The position numbers and the translations under genes are program-made. From positions 1,736,001 through 1,800,000 of the forward strand of contig CP145409.1 in the NCBI GenBank assembly GCA_036867785.1: a DNA stretch of 64,000 bases, read 5' to 3'. Of the stretch, positions 8,923-20,831 are shown piece after piece. The notes beneath the pieces were generated by a model. That model ran no database searches, was not told the DNA's origin, and saw only the letters and a list, made by a program, of their open reading frames with translations. The stretch comes from Plasmodiophora brassicae (lineage: Eukaryota; Endomyxa: Phytomyxea; Phytomyxea; Plasmodiophorida). How positions within the stretch are numbered: the stretch's first letter is position 1; each line of letters opens with the position of its first letter.

Positions 8923-11900
8923 TTACGTTATGCCAGGAGTGCCGCTGGTGAAGAAGGCGGTCATCTCCTGCAACGCAGCGGCGAGCATAACGGCGTCGTT
9001 CTGCGACGCCGTCGTCGTCTTCTTCGCCGCCGCCTGCTTCTGGTCATTGTCGTTACTGACGATGAACCCGTAACTCCTCAGGCCCTTCGGCTGCAGCGTT
9101 CGTGGGGCGCTGAGACGGTTCGCTGTCGACCCTAACGATACGAGCTTGCCGTCCGACACGGCCGCTTTCGCGATCGTCGTCGAGGACGTGCCCTCATCTG
9201 GCGCCTGCTGCAGGGCCTGCTCGTTCTGCGCCCGGGGCGGGAAGTCAGGTGAGAACAAGGGCCGGCATGGTGCGCATGGTGCTGACCGGTTCAGGGCTGG
9301 CCGTTGGCGGTGTGCTCGATCGGTTCCCGATGGGCCAGGTGGCCGTCTGGCCCAGCTGCGCAATCTCCATTCCATCCAGCGACCACAGCGAGATCGCCCC
9401 CGCGTCCGACGCGATGATAAAGGCCTGCCGGATGCGTCACGATACCGTTCCGTGTGTGACGACGAACCATCCGTCGCCCGCACCTGAACGTCGGGGCAGT
9501 ACAGGGACGAGGTCACCGTCTGCCGCTCGCCAACGGATCGGAACGCTCGAACCAGCAGCATATGCGTTGAGGCCGTCGCCGGCGTCACCGCCTGGATGTC
9601 CCAGATCTTGGACGACCCGTTCGCATCGCATACCAGCAACCGGCACGCCTCTTCATCGCCGTCTATCCCGACGATCACATCCGACAGCGCCTGCCGTCGC
9701 CGGTTAACACGGGGGACGCCCTCTGAACAACTCACGCGAACGTGCCTTGAAGTGGCTGGCGACGATCGTCCAGGTTCGTGTCTCGACGACGTGCAACGAC
9801 CCGTCGTCGGTGCCGATGAACCCAAGCAGGGTGTTGCTGACGGTCAGGAAGCGCATCTTGCAGATGCCGGCCGCCTGCAGGACCGGCAGCTGATCAGCGC
9901 GCTGGACGGAACGGGCGGCGCCCGACGCGTGGATCACCTTCTCGGTGCAGGACGGCACCCGGAACCGCTTCCTGATGATGGCGCTGTTCGCGTACCAGAT
10001 GATGACCTCGCCGTCGCTGGAGCCGGACGCGAACAGGTCGTGGATGTACGCCAGGCAGAGAGCGTCACCGCGGTGGTCGCTGTGGACGAACAGCGGCGTC
10101 GTGGCCTGTGTGCTGGGGTCCGCCCACCTGGGAACGCGCGTCGTCAGGAGCGGTGGAAGGTTCGTTCCTGTTGGGACGACGACGCGCACCGAAGGATTCC
10201 AGTGCCGATGCCGGCGCCGAGCGTGGAGAACTGGGCGTTGGGCAGGTAGAGCAGCGTGGAGATCTCGCGCTTGCTGCGCGCGTACTCGTGCATGCAGGCG
10301 CCGTTGTTGAAGTTCCACATCTTGACGGTCCCGTTCTGCGCCGTCGTAATCAGGCGCTTGCCGCGATGGTCCAGGCACGCCGCCGTGATCGGCGAGTTGT
10401 GCGACGCGACGTACTCGAACGTGCGCGCCCCTGTGAACACGTCCCACAGGCAGACCCGCTCGTCGACTGGAACGGGGAATCAGCAGCGGCGCTTGCGAAC
10501 GACCGACGCCGCCGCGCGATGACGGGCCCAGACCTGTGACGCTGATGATTTGCTTGAAGATCGACGAGAAGCAGATGGCCACGATCAGCGAGTGGTGCGC
10601 CTGCCGGTGCAGGACGCCGGTTTTCACCGAGTCGCCTTGTTCGCTGACAACCTCCCACGTCTTCAGCCGGGTGCCCGCCCCCACCAGGACCTCATTGTGC
10701 GGGTCATAGATCAGCGCTGGGGCAGGCGTTCTTCGTCACACCCGGTGCCGTCGCCGTGCAATGGGAACAAACCAGAACGCACCGGAGATCGGGTCGTCCT
10801 TGTCCTTCTGGCCGGCGCTGGACACCAACGACTGGATACACGTCCAGGTTCGTATGTCGTAGACGTTGATCTTGCAGTCGACCGTCGCCGTTATCAACTG
10901 GTTATGCTTCTCATTGATGATGATGTCGATGACGCCCAGGTGGTGCCCTGGACTCGTGCGAACCCGTCAGCCCGGGGCGGCGTCGATCATCAGGCACCAG
11001 GGGACCGACCGTTGATCTGTCCCGTCGACTGCGAGATGTACGGGTCCCAGATCAGGATCTTGGCGTCGTACCCGATCGACACGAGCAAGCGGTTCTGTGG
11101 GCACGACGCCATCCCGTACACCCCACGTCGGTGCCCTGTTAGACGTCGAACCACCTGGACACGCCGTTCGTACAGTGAGGACGCCAGTGGAGCTGGGTTC
11201 AATGACGTTTCGTACCTCCCACTTCTCCGTATCCGTTATGACCATCTGCGTGTCCATGCCAGCGCTGACCACCCCAATGTTCGGCAACAGCATGACCTAT
11301 CATCGTCTTCGTCAACCCCCAGACGATGGGCGCCCTGCGTCGTACCTTCCGAACGCATTCCCCGTTGTGAACGTTCGACTTATGGACATGCCTGCCCAAC
11401 CTGTCGTTAACGTGGCCCACATTGTCAAATTGCTTGACACCGACTGGTATTCGTCGTAATTGCTGTGACCCTGGGCGAACATGCTGACGCTGCCATGAGC
11501 GTCGCCGACAAACAGCATGTTGCGGTCGAGGTTGGCGACGTCAATGCACTATGCAAACAACGGCTTCACGTCGCGTTCGTCGTGCGACCCGACGAGGTTA
11601 CGCACCTGAGGCGGCTGGGTGACGTAGAACCCGCGGTCCAGGCTGAACTGGAGCTGGTGCCGCCGGTCGAACGACGACGAGTAGAACGACACCGACCTGT
11701 CGTACGACGCCACCACGATCTCCGAGTTGTACTCGTCGTAGACCATGCAGGACGGTACGGGAACCACCGGCCTTGCACTGAACGTGTCCACAACTGCCGC
11801 AGGCGCCAGCGAGTTCGTCCCCAGCGTCGCTAACAGGAACATTTAGGCGCCGGTGGTGGCAGCGCTTCGCCGGTCCCCGCTTACGTGTGGGAACGTCCAG

Positions 11901-12766
11901 ATCGCGCGCGTACCGCGACCGGCTGCGTTCTTTGTACGCCTTCAGCCTATAGATTGTGTTGAACTGCTCCTTGTGGCGTGAGACGCGTTCGCGGGCAGCG
12001 ACATGGGCGTTGTGCGGCTGGAGCAGGGCCTCGGTTTCCGTCAGGATCACGTTCCTGGCCCGCGTCAGCGGCACGGTGCACTCCTCCTGCAGCGTGTCGC
12101 TGTCGACGATGCGGATCGTGCGATCGTCGCTAGGCGCGCTGACGGGTTAACAACGGCTCGGGCACATGCTCGGCGGGGACGTTCCTACCAGAGGATGGCG
12201 TACTTGTGCGCGTGGTTTGCAGACGGGATGACGAGCATGGCGCGAGCCGGGTTCATCTCCTGGTGCGACACCGTCACCTGCTTCAGGTACCGTCGTCCCT
12301 GTTCGCAGCTGCGGTCCCAGTTGTGGGTCGCCTCTTTCAGCAGGTACGACAGGAACTCGTCCCACTCGATGGACCCGTCGGCGTTCGCGTCCATCTTCTG
12401 GAACATGGTCGACAGCTTCTTCGGGTCGGTCGACAGCACCTTGGACAGCAGCCGGACGAAATCCTCCTCCTCGATGCCGTCCGGTCGTTGCAGCCAGACG
12501 CTCTCCAGAGCCTCGATCGTGTAGGCGATGTCGAGTTGCGACCGGAAGACGACGCCCTGCATGCGCATGCGATCGGCGATGCGCTGGCCGATCTCGGCGA
12601 AGTCAATGTCGCTACGAAGCAGCAGGTCGCCCCTGTTGCCGTCGCTGTCGTCGTCGTCATCGGCGGCGGTCTCGTCGTTCAGCTTCCTTTGCAGGCGTCG
12701 TCGAAGGTCGCGCTGTATCTTGACCTGCTGCCACTCCGAGTGCAGGTCGGGACGCGCCGACTTCAT
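8923..12766 (-). CDS. EF-hand plus WD40-repeat protein, WDR49/EFCAB8-like
   Basis: About 14 exons run from ATG 12766 to TAA 8923. The first exon has a basic helix and two EF-hand-like units, one canonical (DANADGSIEWDEF). The rest is a long chain of WD40 blades, for example YAILCDDRTIRIVDSDTL, LLVSIGYDAKILIWDPY, LITATVDCKINVYDIRTW, IISVTVDERVCLWDVFTG, LITTAQNGTVKMWNF and LFASGSSDGEVIIWYANS. EF-hands before two WD40 propellers is the layout of WDR49/EFCAB8, found in flagellate lineages. An in-frame TAG at 11549 lies inside a 57-bp intron (11605-11549, donor GTGCGT), not in the coding sequence. Near 9900 and 9700 exon ends are less certain. The tail is low-complexity with an SNDNDQKQ stretch. 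Confidence 0.8.
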
Positions 12767-13132
12767 GTGGTCGGGGCGTTGTACACGTTCCGATGTCACC
12801 GAGCGCGCCGACAGCGCCGCCTGAAGCAAGGCCGTTGGAACAGTGGGATCATTGGAAGAAGGAGAGCCTTACTCGTTGTCCGGTCCGGCTTGATGAACCT
12901 CGCTGAATCCGTTCCTGCGTTCAAATGGCCCGTTCGTTAGACGAACGGCGCTCGTGCCATGCGACGAGACGAATCTGACTAGGAGCAGCGGGGGCAACTG
13001 GACGCATTCCTCCATCGGGTGACGGGGAGGGCTCGCCGTTCAGGGAACAACAGCGACTATCGGGTGGAGAGTCACACACGTCGTGGTACTTCCGTGCGAT
13101 CTGGGCTTAACATAACGTCACGGGGGGTCGTT
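12767..13132. other. Intergenic, promoter side of the WD40/EF-hand gene
   Basis: Roughly 370 bp between the WD40 gene start and the stop of the downstream-oriented cyclotransferase-like gene. Open frames are short and without family signature; nothing else recognisable. Confidence 0.5.
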
Positions 13133-14012
13133 TCATTGCTCGGGATTAGACGTGCCGATGCAGTGGTCGACGACGTACTGCGACAGGGGCGTGCGTTCGT
13201 CAGCCAGGTAGGACGTGGTCAGGAAGTTGCGGACGCCCTTGTCCCTGGCCAGGCGACGCGCCGCGTCTAGGCAGAGCCTCAGGTAGTCCTGCATCGGGAA
13301 GATGTCCTTGCGGTAGAGACGCCTGGATGCACCCGGCATTCACCACAAAGCCATCGACGATTTTGACGGGCCTACCCTGAGTAGAATTGCCCGACGTCTT
13401 CGTAGTACCTGGTCGCATCCGAATGGAACCGCTCGCGGAACAGCGCCTCGTCGTCCTCGAACTGGACGCAGATCGTGGCCCGGACAGGTTGGCCTCGTTC
13501 AAAGGCGACGGACGGGTTGTCGAGGGCGTCGTCGATGGATAGCGCAGTTGTGGCGATTGGGTACGCGTCGACAGTCTCGAACCTGTAGCGAGCCTCGCGT
13601 TCCAGGTAACCGGGCACCTGCCCAGATGGAATGCGGAACAGGGACACCACTAGAACGGTACCGTGAGAAGCGGGCCGACAGTAATTCCCTGGCCTCCTAC
13701 GAAGGGCGTCACTGACAGGGTACCCGCCACGAACCGTGACCGCCGCCACGTGCCCTGGCATCGAATATGAGGCCCAACCCTCGCATGATCTTCACACGTA
13801 CCTGTACGAAGGGCGTCATCCGAGACCAGCCCTCTCCTCAGGGCAGAGATCGAGACGAGGTTGAAGTGTCGGCGCCAGCCGAATATCAGCGCTGGCGTGA
13901 AGTCGTCCAGGTCGGGCATGGTCCGGCGGGCTGATTCGATGCTCATCAGGCTGCCGTAGCCAACGATGTACACGCGGGGGTCATCACGAGCCTCGCAGGC
14001 GTGTGACGACAT
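13133..14012 (-). CDS. Gamma-glutamylcyclotransferase-like (AIG2/GGCT fold) protein
   Basis: Exons 14012-13802, 13754-13376 and 13322-13133 make a 259-residue protein with all phases closing. The start of the fold is VYIVGYGSLMSIESARRT, matching the YGSNM-type substrate loop of the family. Later blocks LVVSLFRIPSGQVPGYLERE, PMQDYLRLCLDAARRL and NFLTTSYLADERT match long GGCT-like proteins of plants and fungi. The family cyclises gamma-glutamyl amines; the exact substrate is unknown here. It begins 43 bp after the stop of the TTLL gene on the same strand. The second exon may hide another short intron around 13660-13720, because that stretch is poorly conserved. Confidence 0.8.
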
Positions 14013-14055
14013 GGGATCGAATTGCGAGGCCTCCTTCTCAGACAGCAATGTATTT

Positions 14056-15512
14056 TCATGTCGCCGACGTCGCTTCGGACGCACGACAACGACGAATGTC
14101 GCGAAGAATCGAGTCAACGTCCCTCCTAATGTCGACCGGTGGACTGGAGACGGCGTCGTTCTTTTCCAGCGGGAATATCGCGTCGAACTCATTGGGCCGC
14201 GTTGCCGGATTCGATGAGCGCCTCCATCCGAGGCGGTCGACCAGGTCGTTTAACATTGGCTGGGCGCACACGTCAGGCACGTTTCCGTCGAGTTGCGCGA
14301 ACGAAACGCTCACAATCTTGACTTCCTCGTCTTCTGGGCACGATACAGCCAGCGCAGGTGAGGAGTTGACTTCTATCAGCCACCTACAGGGGAACCCGTT
14401 TGAGCAGAGCAGGCCAGCAACGATTGTGGATAATACGGTTTCGCTTGGCAGTCAAGAAGGACGTCAAACCCGAAGAGCTCGAAGCAGTTTCTGTTCGGCA
14501 CGATCTCATGGGCGACGCTCAGCAACGTCAGGGCGACCAGATGGCGAATGCGTCTCTGAACTCGAGGGACGTTGAAGCCCCTTTCGGCCAGGTTGCTGAA
14601 GAAACGTGCGAGCGTCCATTTACAGCCTGGCCCAATTCCGCCCTTGTCGTCTGACATCGACGGACTGAACCTGTTGATGGAGCTGTTCGTCAAGTGGCAA
14701 TACGGGTTGCCCAACGTGTCGACGTCCAGCGAATACTGCTGGGTGGTGAACCGCGCCAACCCTCGCCGGTACAGGTACGCCTTCAGCGGCTGGAATGACT
14801 TGACGAGAACGTACAGGCGGAGGTCGCATTTGTACCCGAACACCAGCATGGGGTTGGGAATGTACCTCTGCACGATACACGCCATCTGCGACAGGTCGTT
14901 GCTTTCCGTCAGCTGAGCGGACGTTGCCAGGAATATGTCGCGACCCTTCGAAGAGGCACAGGGTTTCACAATCCAGATCTGCGATTGCACAATTATAACG
15001 CAGCTTGGACGTTGATCGAGGCCAGGCACCTGACCTCATTGCTGCTGAACCGTGCCGAGAGTTGATCCCTCTCCCTGGGCAGTATCCATGTTTCCGGGCT
15101 GAAGTCGTACACTTTGCCGAACGTGTTCCGCATACGCCTCAACTGCCTGGCTAGGGCGTCCTGTTCGCGCTGATGATTACAGATCCGGCCATATTCGGAA
15201 CTCGCGGAATACCTTCTTCGTGATGCCGCTGGACTTTTGACAATGGTTCAGGCGCTGATGCGGCGCGCACGACATATACGACGATTTCGGGAACCGATTA
15301 TGCTGCCAGTTCAACGTCCAACTGCCATCGTCGTCACCGGAAACGGAACGCCACCCTGCCGCATCCTAACTGAGATTCCCGCTCGGCACGTGCGAATCGG
15401 CGCATGACGAACCTCTCCCGTCCAGCACTTGCCCTAGTATCGGGTGAACATCCGGGCCGATCTTGTACACAAGCCTGCCTGATCGTGCGCCGCCTTCGTC
15501 GTCGCTCCCCAT
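14056..15512 (-). CDS. Tubulin--tyrosine ligase-like protein (TTLL)
   Basis: Five exons from ATG 15512 to TGA 14056 with introns of about 45-65 bp. Signatures in order: RLVYKIGPDVHPILGQVL, WTLNWQHNRFPKSS, FGKVYDFSPETWILPRE, the ATP-binding WIVKPCASSKGRDIFL, QRYIPNPMLVFGYKCDLRLY, LTNSSINRFSPS, and the metal-binding end CFELFGFDVLLD then PWLIEVNSSPAL. These are the catalytic residues of ATP-grasp ligases that add Glu (or Gly, Tyr) to tubulin tails, a modification enriched in flagellar axonemes. The exon joining ..QAKP to WLIEV uses a 54-bp intron at about 14390-14443. Which TTLL subtype is not decided; the KPCASSKGRDI form suggests a glutamylase. Confidence 0.9.
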
Positions 15513-15664
15513 CCCGTTCAAGGAACGCGAACGTAAAGTGCACTTGACGTTGTGGCGATTCGCAAAAACGATGTGATGATGATCGCGGGCGGTTTTGCGG
15601 GAACGTTGACGACGGGGGGCTGCATTCGGCATTCCGTGGTGTATTCTCGGGACCATGCTTCATT

Positions 15665-16402
15665 CTACGACGCCGCCGTCGACTGCATGTCGATGTCGGT
15701 TTTCGTTCTTCCCATCTCGAGGACCGAGTACGTGTACCTCCAGGGCGAGTCGGGCGTATCGCGCATGCCCTGCAGCGCGACGACCCCGCTGGCGTTCTTG
15801 CCTTCGACCGGGACGCGGATATTGACGATCGCGTTGCTGAGGCGCCCATCGAACCCGCCGTTCGCTTTCACAGGCGCACCAAGCGCGTTCAGAACCGTCG
15901 GATTCCTCGCGATCGCCTGACGAATCCGGTACCCGGTGAATCCGCCGGATTTGTAAAACTTCCCAGCGACGATGGCAGCTGACAGGAACGCCAGCCCGCA
16001 CACGCCGATCTGCACAGCGGTGCCGTACGTTGACCGCGGCTGCGGCGGGAGAGCGTCCACAACGTCGATATGATGCACCGTCAGCGTCTCCTCGTCGACA
16101 AGAAATCGGCGTTTCTCCCATGGGACATCGACGGTGACAACCCCGTTGTCACGTATGGCGACCTTGGCGATGCCCTTCGGGGCCAGCATGTTCCAGGACA
16201 GGTTGGGATCAGCGGTGACCCGCGGGTACTGCGTCGCGTACGGCGGCGACCCCAAATGCTCCACCAGCGACGAGCACGACCCCAGCGCCTGCAGCGTCCG
16301 CTGCACGACCGGGTCATCGCTCGACTCCGACTGGAGGTACTTCGTGACCAGGAACGTGGCCCCGATGGACGCCAGGCCGACGCCCGCGAACACCTTCGCC
16401 AT
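15665..16402 (-). CDS. Mitochondrial-type membrane protein with two Coa1-like domains
   Basis: A 245-residue intronless ORF. It begins with a short hydrophobic segment (VFAGVGLASIGATFLVTKYL). Residues ~30-95 and ~170-240 look like two divergent copies of the same domain; the second has LNALGAPVKANGGFDGRLSN then VEGKNASGVVALQGM and WRYTYSVLEM, the pattern of the Coa1/TIMM21-type fold (LG.P, G, G..W.). A second membrane segment (VQIGVCGLAFLSAAIVAGKF) lies between them. Coa1 assists early cytochrome c oxidase assembly in the inner membrane; a similar role is inferred only. The doubled domain is unusual for the family. Confidence 0.55.
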   Translation of the reverse strand: MAKVFAGVGLASIGATFLVTKYLQSESSDDPVVQRTLQALGSCSSLVEHLGSPPYATQYPRVTADPNLSWNMLAPKGIAKVAIRDNGVVTVDVPWEKRRFLVDEETLTVHHIDVVDALPPQPRSTYGTAVQIGVCGLAFLSAAIVAGKFYKSGGFTGYRIRQAIARNPTVLNALGAPVKANGGFDGRLSNAIVNIRVPVEGKNASGVVALQGMRDTPDSPWRYTYSVLEMGRTKTDIDMQSTAAS

Positions 16403-16558
16403 TGAACGCCGTGCGCGACTGGCCCCGTGTTATTTTAGAGTACGTACCGTTATCGGCCGGACGACACCAAGCCCAGATGCAACCTGTACGAGAGGAAGAT
16501 CCGGCAACTGTACGTCTGCGATCAACCTGTCTATCCGCGCGTTCGACGTCGTGGGCCA

Positions 16559-18217
16559 ATGAGCCCGATCAACATCGCATTCCTGGTGATCACCGTCCTG
16601 CAGGCGGTTGTTCACATGCCCGCGATCGTCATATTCCACCGGCGTCGTGACCGCCCACCGATTTCCTACCGGTACCCGGCCATGTCGCTCATAGCAGCTG
16701 TCGTAACGCTCCTGGCCAGTCTGTGGTTGTCACTGGGGGCGCTTCTGGGCGATATCCCCATCGTAGTATTGATTTCCCTCTGCGTCGTGCTGGTCACGGG
16801 CACTATCGACACCTATATTGTAAGGACACGTCAGCTCAGAGACCTCGTCTCTGACGATCCGCGCTGCTGAACAGATTCTCGCAACCCGACTCCTATTGGC
16901 TTTCAACAAGACCCACGAGCAAATATGCATTTCCAAGGAGAGCGTCAACGAAGTCGAGGTTCGCCAACGAAACCAGACGGTTCACTGGCTGGTCATTGCA
17001 ATGCGCAACGACACCGCAGTCGTATTCCTGATTGCCAGTGCGGTCGTCCATCTTCTCGTTCTGGTGCCGTTCGTTGTTGCCTCTCCGGAACTGCTGTACA
17101 AGAAGGTTGCCGATGCGGATTGGACCTCAGGCACGCCCGAGTCTTCGCTAAACATGGTGATCTTCTACGAAACAATTGTCGAGTGCGTGGTGGTCGGCGT
17201 GCTGGCCTACAAAGTTCGCATGGTACAGGACGTGTCTGGCGTGAAACGCTCTCTGCAGTACGCTGCATATTCGGGCACAGTAGGCGCCGCGTTGATGATT
17301 GTGTTTGGCACGGTGCTTGCGGGTGACGATGCCAACAATGCTGCCAACCTGATCGGTATCGTGGCGTCGAATATCGCTCTTATTTTGTACGTCCTGGGCA
17401 GTTAGTTGCCTTCGTCTCAGGTATGCGCTTACTAAATGGGGGGCGTTATAGGTTTGTCGAAGGCCCTGTTGCGCAATCATACACCAGACCCTGGGCACGA
17501 GCCATGGTGTCATCGGAGACGCCCACGGGGCGGGGTCTGCAGCTGATGCGTTTCCTGTCTACTCCGGCAGGGTTACAAGCATTCAAGTAGGACGTAGTGG
17601 ATACCGTGCTGCAAGTAGTGCAGAGCTAGTTGTCTAAGGCAGGCATCTCATTCAGGGAACAGTTGACGAAAGAGTTCTGCGTCGAAACCGTTTTGTTTTT
17701 CGAAGCCGTCCATGAGCTCAAGTCGATGAAAGACGACGCAGATCGGATTGATCGCAAGGCGATGTCCATCTACAAAAAGTTCGTTCGCCAATCTTGCCTC
17801 AGACTGTCGTCGTGATGTACTGATCACCCTCAGGTTCATCGCTGATGATGCGCCGTTGTGGATCAACGTATCATCGCAAACCTCGTCGGCGTTGCACGAT
17901 GTTTTCAAAGGCAAGCAGCCTACCGGATGTAGCGTTGACGTGTTTGACACAGCTCTCCTGGAAATCGTCCGGCTCATGCAGCACAACTCGCTGGATCGTT
18001 TCATCGAGACGCATCGGCACATGTGGAATGAATTCATCTTGAACACGCAAGAGGTATCAAGACGTCCATGCGGAAGGACATTTCTAAACCCTGACATCTC
18101 CAGATCGCAATTCTCGAGAACGTGTCTCGTGCCATTAATCATACCAAGAGTGCTTCTGTTGTGCTGCGTGTTGGGCCAAGCGAACCACCTGCGTTTGGCT
18201 CCAGCAGTTCGAACTGA
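16559..18217 (+). CDS. 7TM-RGS receptor, copy 1 of tandem pair
   Basis: Six exons (16559-16819, 16875-17386, 17452-17586, 17656-17778, 17834-18053, 18104-18217) join in phase to 454 residues. About seven hydrophobic segments fill the first 260 residues (for example IAFLVITVLQAVVHMPAIVI, VVFLIASAVVHLLVLVPFVV). The RGS domain is split over four exons: GLQLMRFLSTPAGLQAFK, EQLTKEFCVETVLFFEAVHE, APLWINVSSQTSSALHDVF, VFDTALLEIVRLMQHNSLD and RFIETHRHMWNEF. RGS proteins are GTPase activators for G-alpha. The next gene (19170) is a paralogue with the same intron positions. Exons were read through a TAG and a TGA that fall inside introns. Confidence 0.85.
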
Positions 18218-19169
18218 ACTATGTTCATCTATAACTTGCAATGAACTTTACAGTTTTCCCTTGTCACTACTCGTAATAGTCTACTGTTGATGCACGTTCG
18301 CAACAAGAGCGTGCTCGCCGCACTGCCGCTGACGCTCGCTGAGGCCGCACGCGAGGGCGGTCGTCCCCATCATGGGCGACTGCAGTGCACGCCTCGATCG
18401 GGCACCTGACCGACGACCACAGTCGGACAGAGTCCTTCCTCCTCCTTCTTCTTCTGCGTGTAAACGTTAACGTTTAAAGGCTTCGGACACGCCCTAGGAT
18501 TATCTACTCATGATCAACTCAGGGACCATGCAGCGCGTCATCATGCAGTGCTCGCAATGCTATGATGAAAGGGACGTGGTGTTCAGGCTCAGTTTGCCAG
18601 TAACAGGTCGCCAGCCAAGGCCAGTGCCAGAGCAGCGACCGACCAGAGTTTACCGGCCGGGCTGCGTGAAGAGGTCCTGGCCATGCAGACCGCTGTCAGA
18701 TCGTGGTGGCAATCCGATAGAGGAATGCAGGCGTGCTGCCCATCCCGCGTGGTCGTTGCGTCCAACGCATTGCAGTGGCCGTAGATGCTCAGAACGATGG
18801 GCAACGCGTCGATGTCACAGCCATGCCGTTTCCAACGATGCAGGTCCGACCCGATCCACACGCGTTGTAAAACGTACGCGAGACTCCGTTCGCGTCTACA
18901 TCAACTGCCATTTCGACAGGCTGGTGAGGCCATCTCAATTCTGTAACAGTGCGGGCACATGTGTTCACTCAAAGCCTGTCTTCGCCCTGCCTACCATCCA
19001 CGAGTACTAATCTGGGCATCAACACCCTGCCAGCATGAAACACAGAACCGCCTTAAGGAGTTGCGCCGGCCTCTTATCCTCATCATGAAGTATGGATATT
19101 TTATGGATATCACTCTAGTACAGTGGTCGACCCTTAATTCATCAAGTCCTCCATCTACCACAGTCACCA
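18218..19169. other. Gap between tandem receptors; possible minus-strand GPI-anchored protein
   Basis: No gene can be fixed here. On the minus strand, frames around 18950-18750 and 18861-18589 read as Cys-containing extracellular-type sequence (FYNACGSGRTCIVGNG; HACIPLSDCHHDLTAVC), and the second ends with a small-residue spacer and a hydrophobic tail (LWSVAALALALAGDLLLAN), as in GPI-anchor signals. I could not find a splice that joins the two frames, nor a clear start. The plus-strand frame 18510-19010 looks like its shadow. A remnant of a secreted-protein gene is a possible reading. Confidence 0.25.
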
Positions 19170-20831
19170 ATGAGCGGAACCGACCTCGTCTACTTTGCAA
19201 TTGCCGTCGTCCAAATGCTGATCCACACGACCGGGATCGCCATCTTCTACAGGCGTCGTGATCTTCCACCGATATCCTACCGCTACCCGACGATGTCACT
19301 CGTAGCCGCATCCCTGACCCTCCTGACCAGCATGTGGCTGTGCTTAGAGCGACTAGTAGGCGCTTGCCCGATTGTACTAGCATTTGCCTTGAGCAACCTA
19401 CTTACCATTGGTCTAATTGACTCATTCATCGTAAGGCAATGCGTTGACGCACATCTGTACCACATCGAGAGCCACTGACATCCATCCCCCCTCGGACCAG
19501 ATTCTCGTGGGCCGGCTCTTGATAGCTTTCAACAGGAGCCAGGAGCAAATGTTTATCTCAAGACGAGACCTTGCTGACGAGCATGAGATACGTCGACGAA
19601 ACAGGATTGTCCGCTGGATGACGGCGGCCATGCGAAACGACACCGCAATTGCGTTCCTATTGATCAGCGCTATCGTTCACATGGCAGTACTCGCCCCTTT
19701 CGTTGTTAGGGCCCCTGACCTACTATACGAGAAGGACGAGGATGCAGATTGGACATCAGGCAGTCCTGAAACTTCGTTAAACACAGCGATCTTCTTCCAG
19801 GTTGCCGTCGAATGCTTGATCGCGGGGTTGTTGGCGTACAAGGTCCGCCTGGTGCAAGACGTAGCAGGCATCAAACGCTCTTTACTTTATACCGCCTGCT
19901 CTGGAATTGCATGTGGGGTGTTATCAGCCCTACTTGGAGCGGTGCTCACTGGGGATGATGCCAACGATGCCGGAAACCTGCTCGGTATTCTCGCATCAAA
20001 TATGACTATCTTCTTGTACGACCTGCCCCACTGAAACGTTATGCTGCTATCTAACGGCGGTCTCAGATTCATAGAAGCTCCTGTTCTGCAGACCTACAAA
20101 CGAAAGTGGGCGCCAACCCCGTTGTCATCTCACCTGTGGAAGGGCCAGGCGCTGCAGCTGATGCGCTTTCTGTCAACTCCGGCAGGTCTTGACGCATTCA
20201 AGTGCGAATTCGGGCGCATCGCTGGTGCCGCTCACCGCCAACTGATCTGTGCATGTGATCAGGGAACAGTTGCTGAAAGAATTTTGCGTCGAGAACGTAT
20301 TGTTTTACGAAGCCGTCCAAGATTTTAAAGGCATTCAAGGCCAAGCCCATATTGACCAAAAGGGGGTCCTAATCTACAAAAGGTTCGTCTCCCTGTGTAC
20401 AATAATATTGGCAGACCTTCCGAAATGAGTAGTACTGTCAATTAGGTTTGTTGCCGTTGGTGCGCCCTGTGCGATTAACGTATCGTGGGAAACCTCATCG
20501 ACTTTACATAAGGTGTTCAAGGAAAGTCATCATTTGGTATGCAACACCGACGTTTTCGATACGGCTCTACTAGAAATCGTCAAGCTTATGCTGATGAACT
20601 CTCTCGCTCGGTTTATCGATTCGCATCAGGACATGTGGGATAAGTTCCTTTTGGACTCAAAGGAGGTACAGATGTCGCCATTACAAATTTATTGCGATTG
20701 CCATTCAACGTCGTACGCAGATTGTGGTTCTCGAGAACGTCGCCCGCACCGTGAACGGAGGTACCACCACCACATCTCACGTACCGCTTTTCGTCAAACC
20801 AAGCGCAAGCTCTGGTTCAGTGACGCATTAA
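19170..20831 (+). CDS. 7TM-RGS receptor, copy 2 of tandem pair
   Basis: Exons 19170-19430, 19501-20015, 20067-20201, 20263-20382, 20446-20665 and 20721-20831 give 453 residues. First, third and fifth exons have exactly the same length as in the copy at 16559, and all five introns interrupt homologous codons in the same phase, so the two arose by tandem duplication. Segments such as PPISYRYPTMSLVAAS, LQLMRFLSTPAGLDAFK, EFCVENVLFYEAVQDF and CAINVSWETSSTLHKVF align directly. The intron sequences themselves do not look alike, so the duplication is not recent. Role as for the other copy: membrane receptor with a cytosolic GTPase-activating domain. Confidence 0.85.

Noticed and set aside
11312-11842. 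In-frame TAG in the WD40 gene as recoding or a pseudogene
   Set aside because: A 57-bp intron with strong donor GTGCGT and acceptor CATAG removes it and restores the WD40 pattern.
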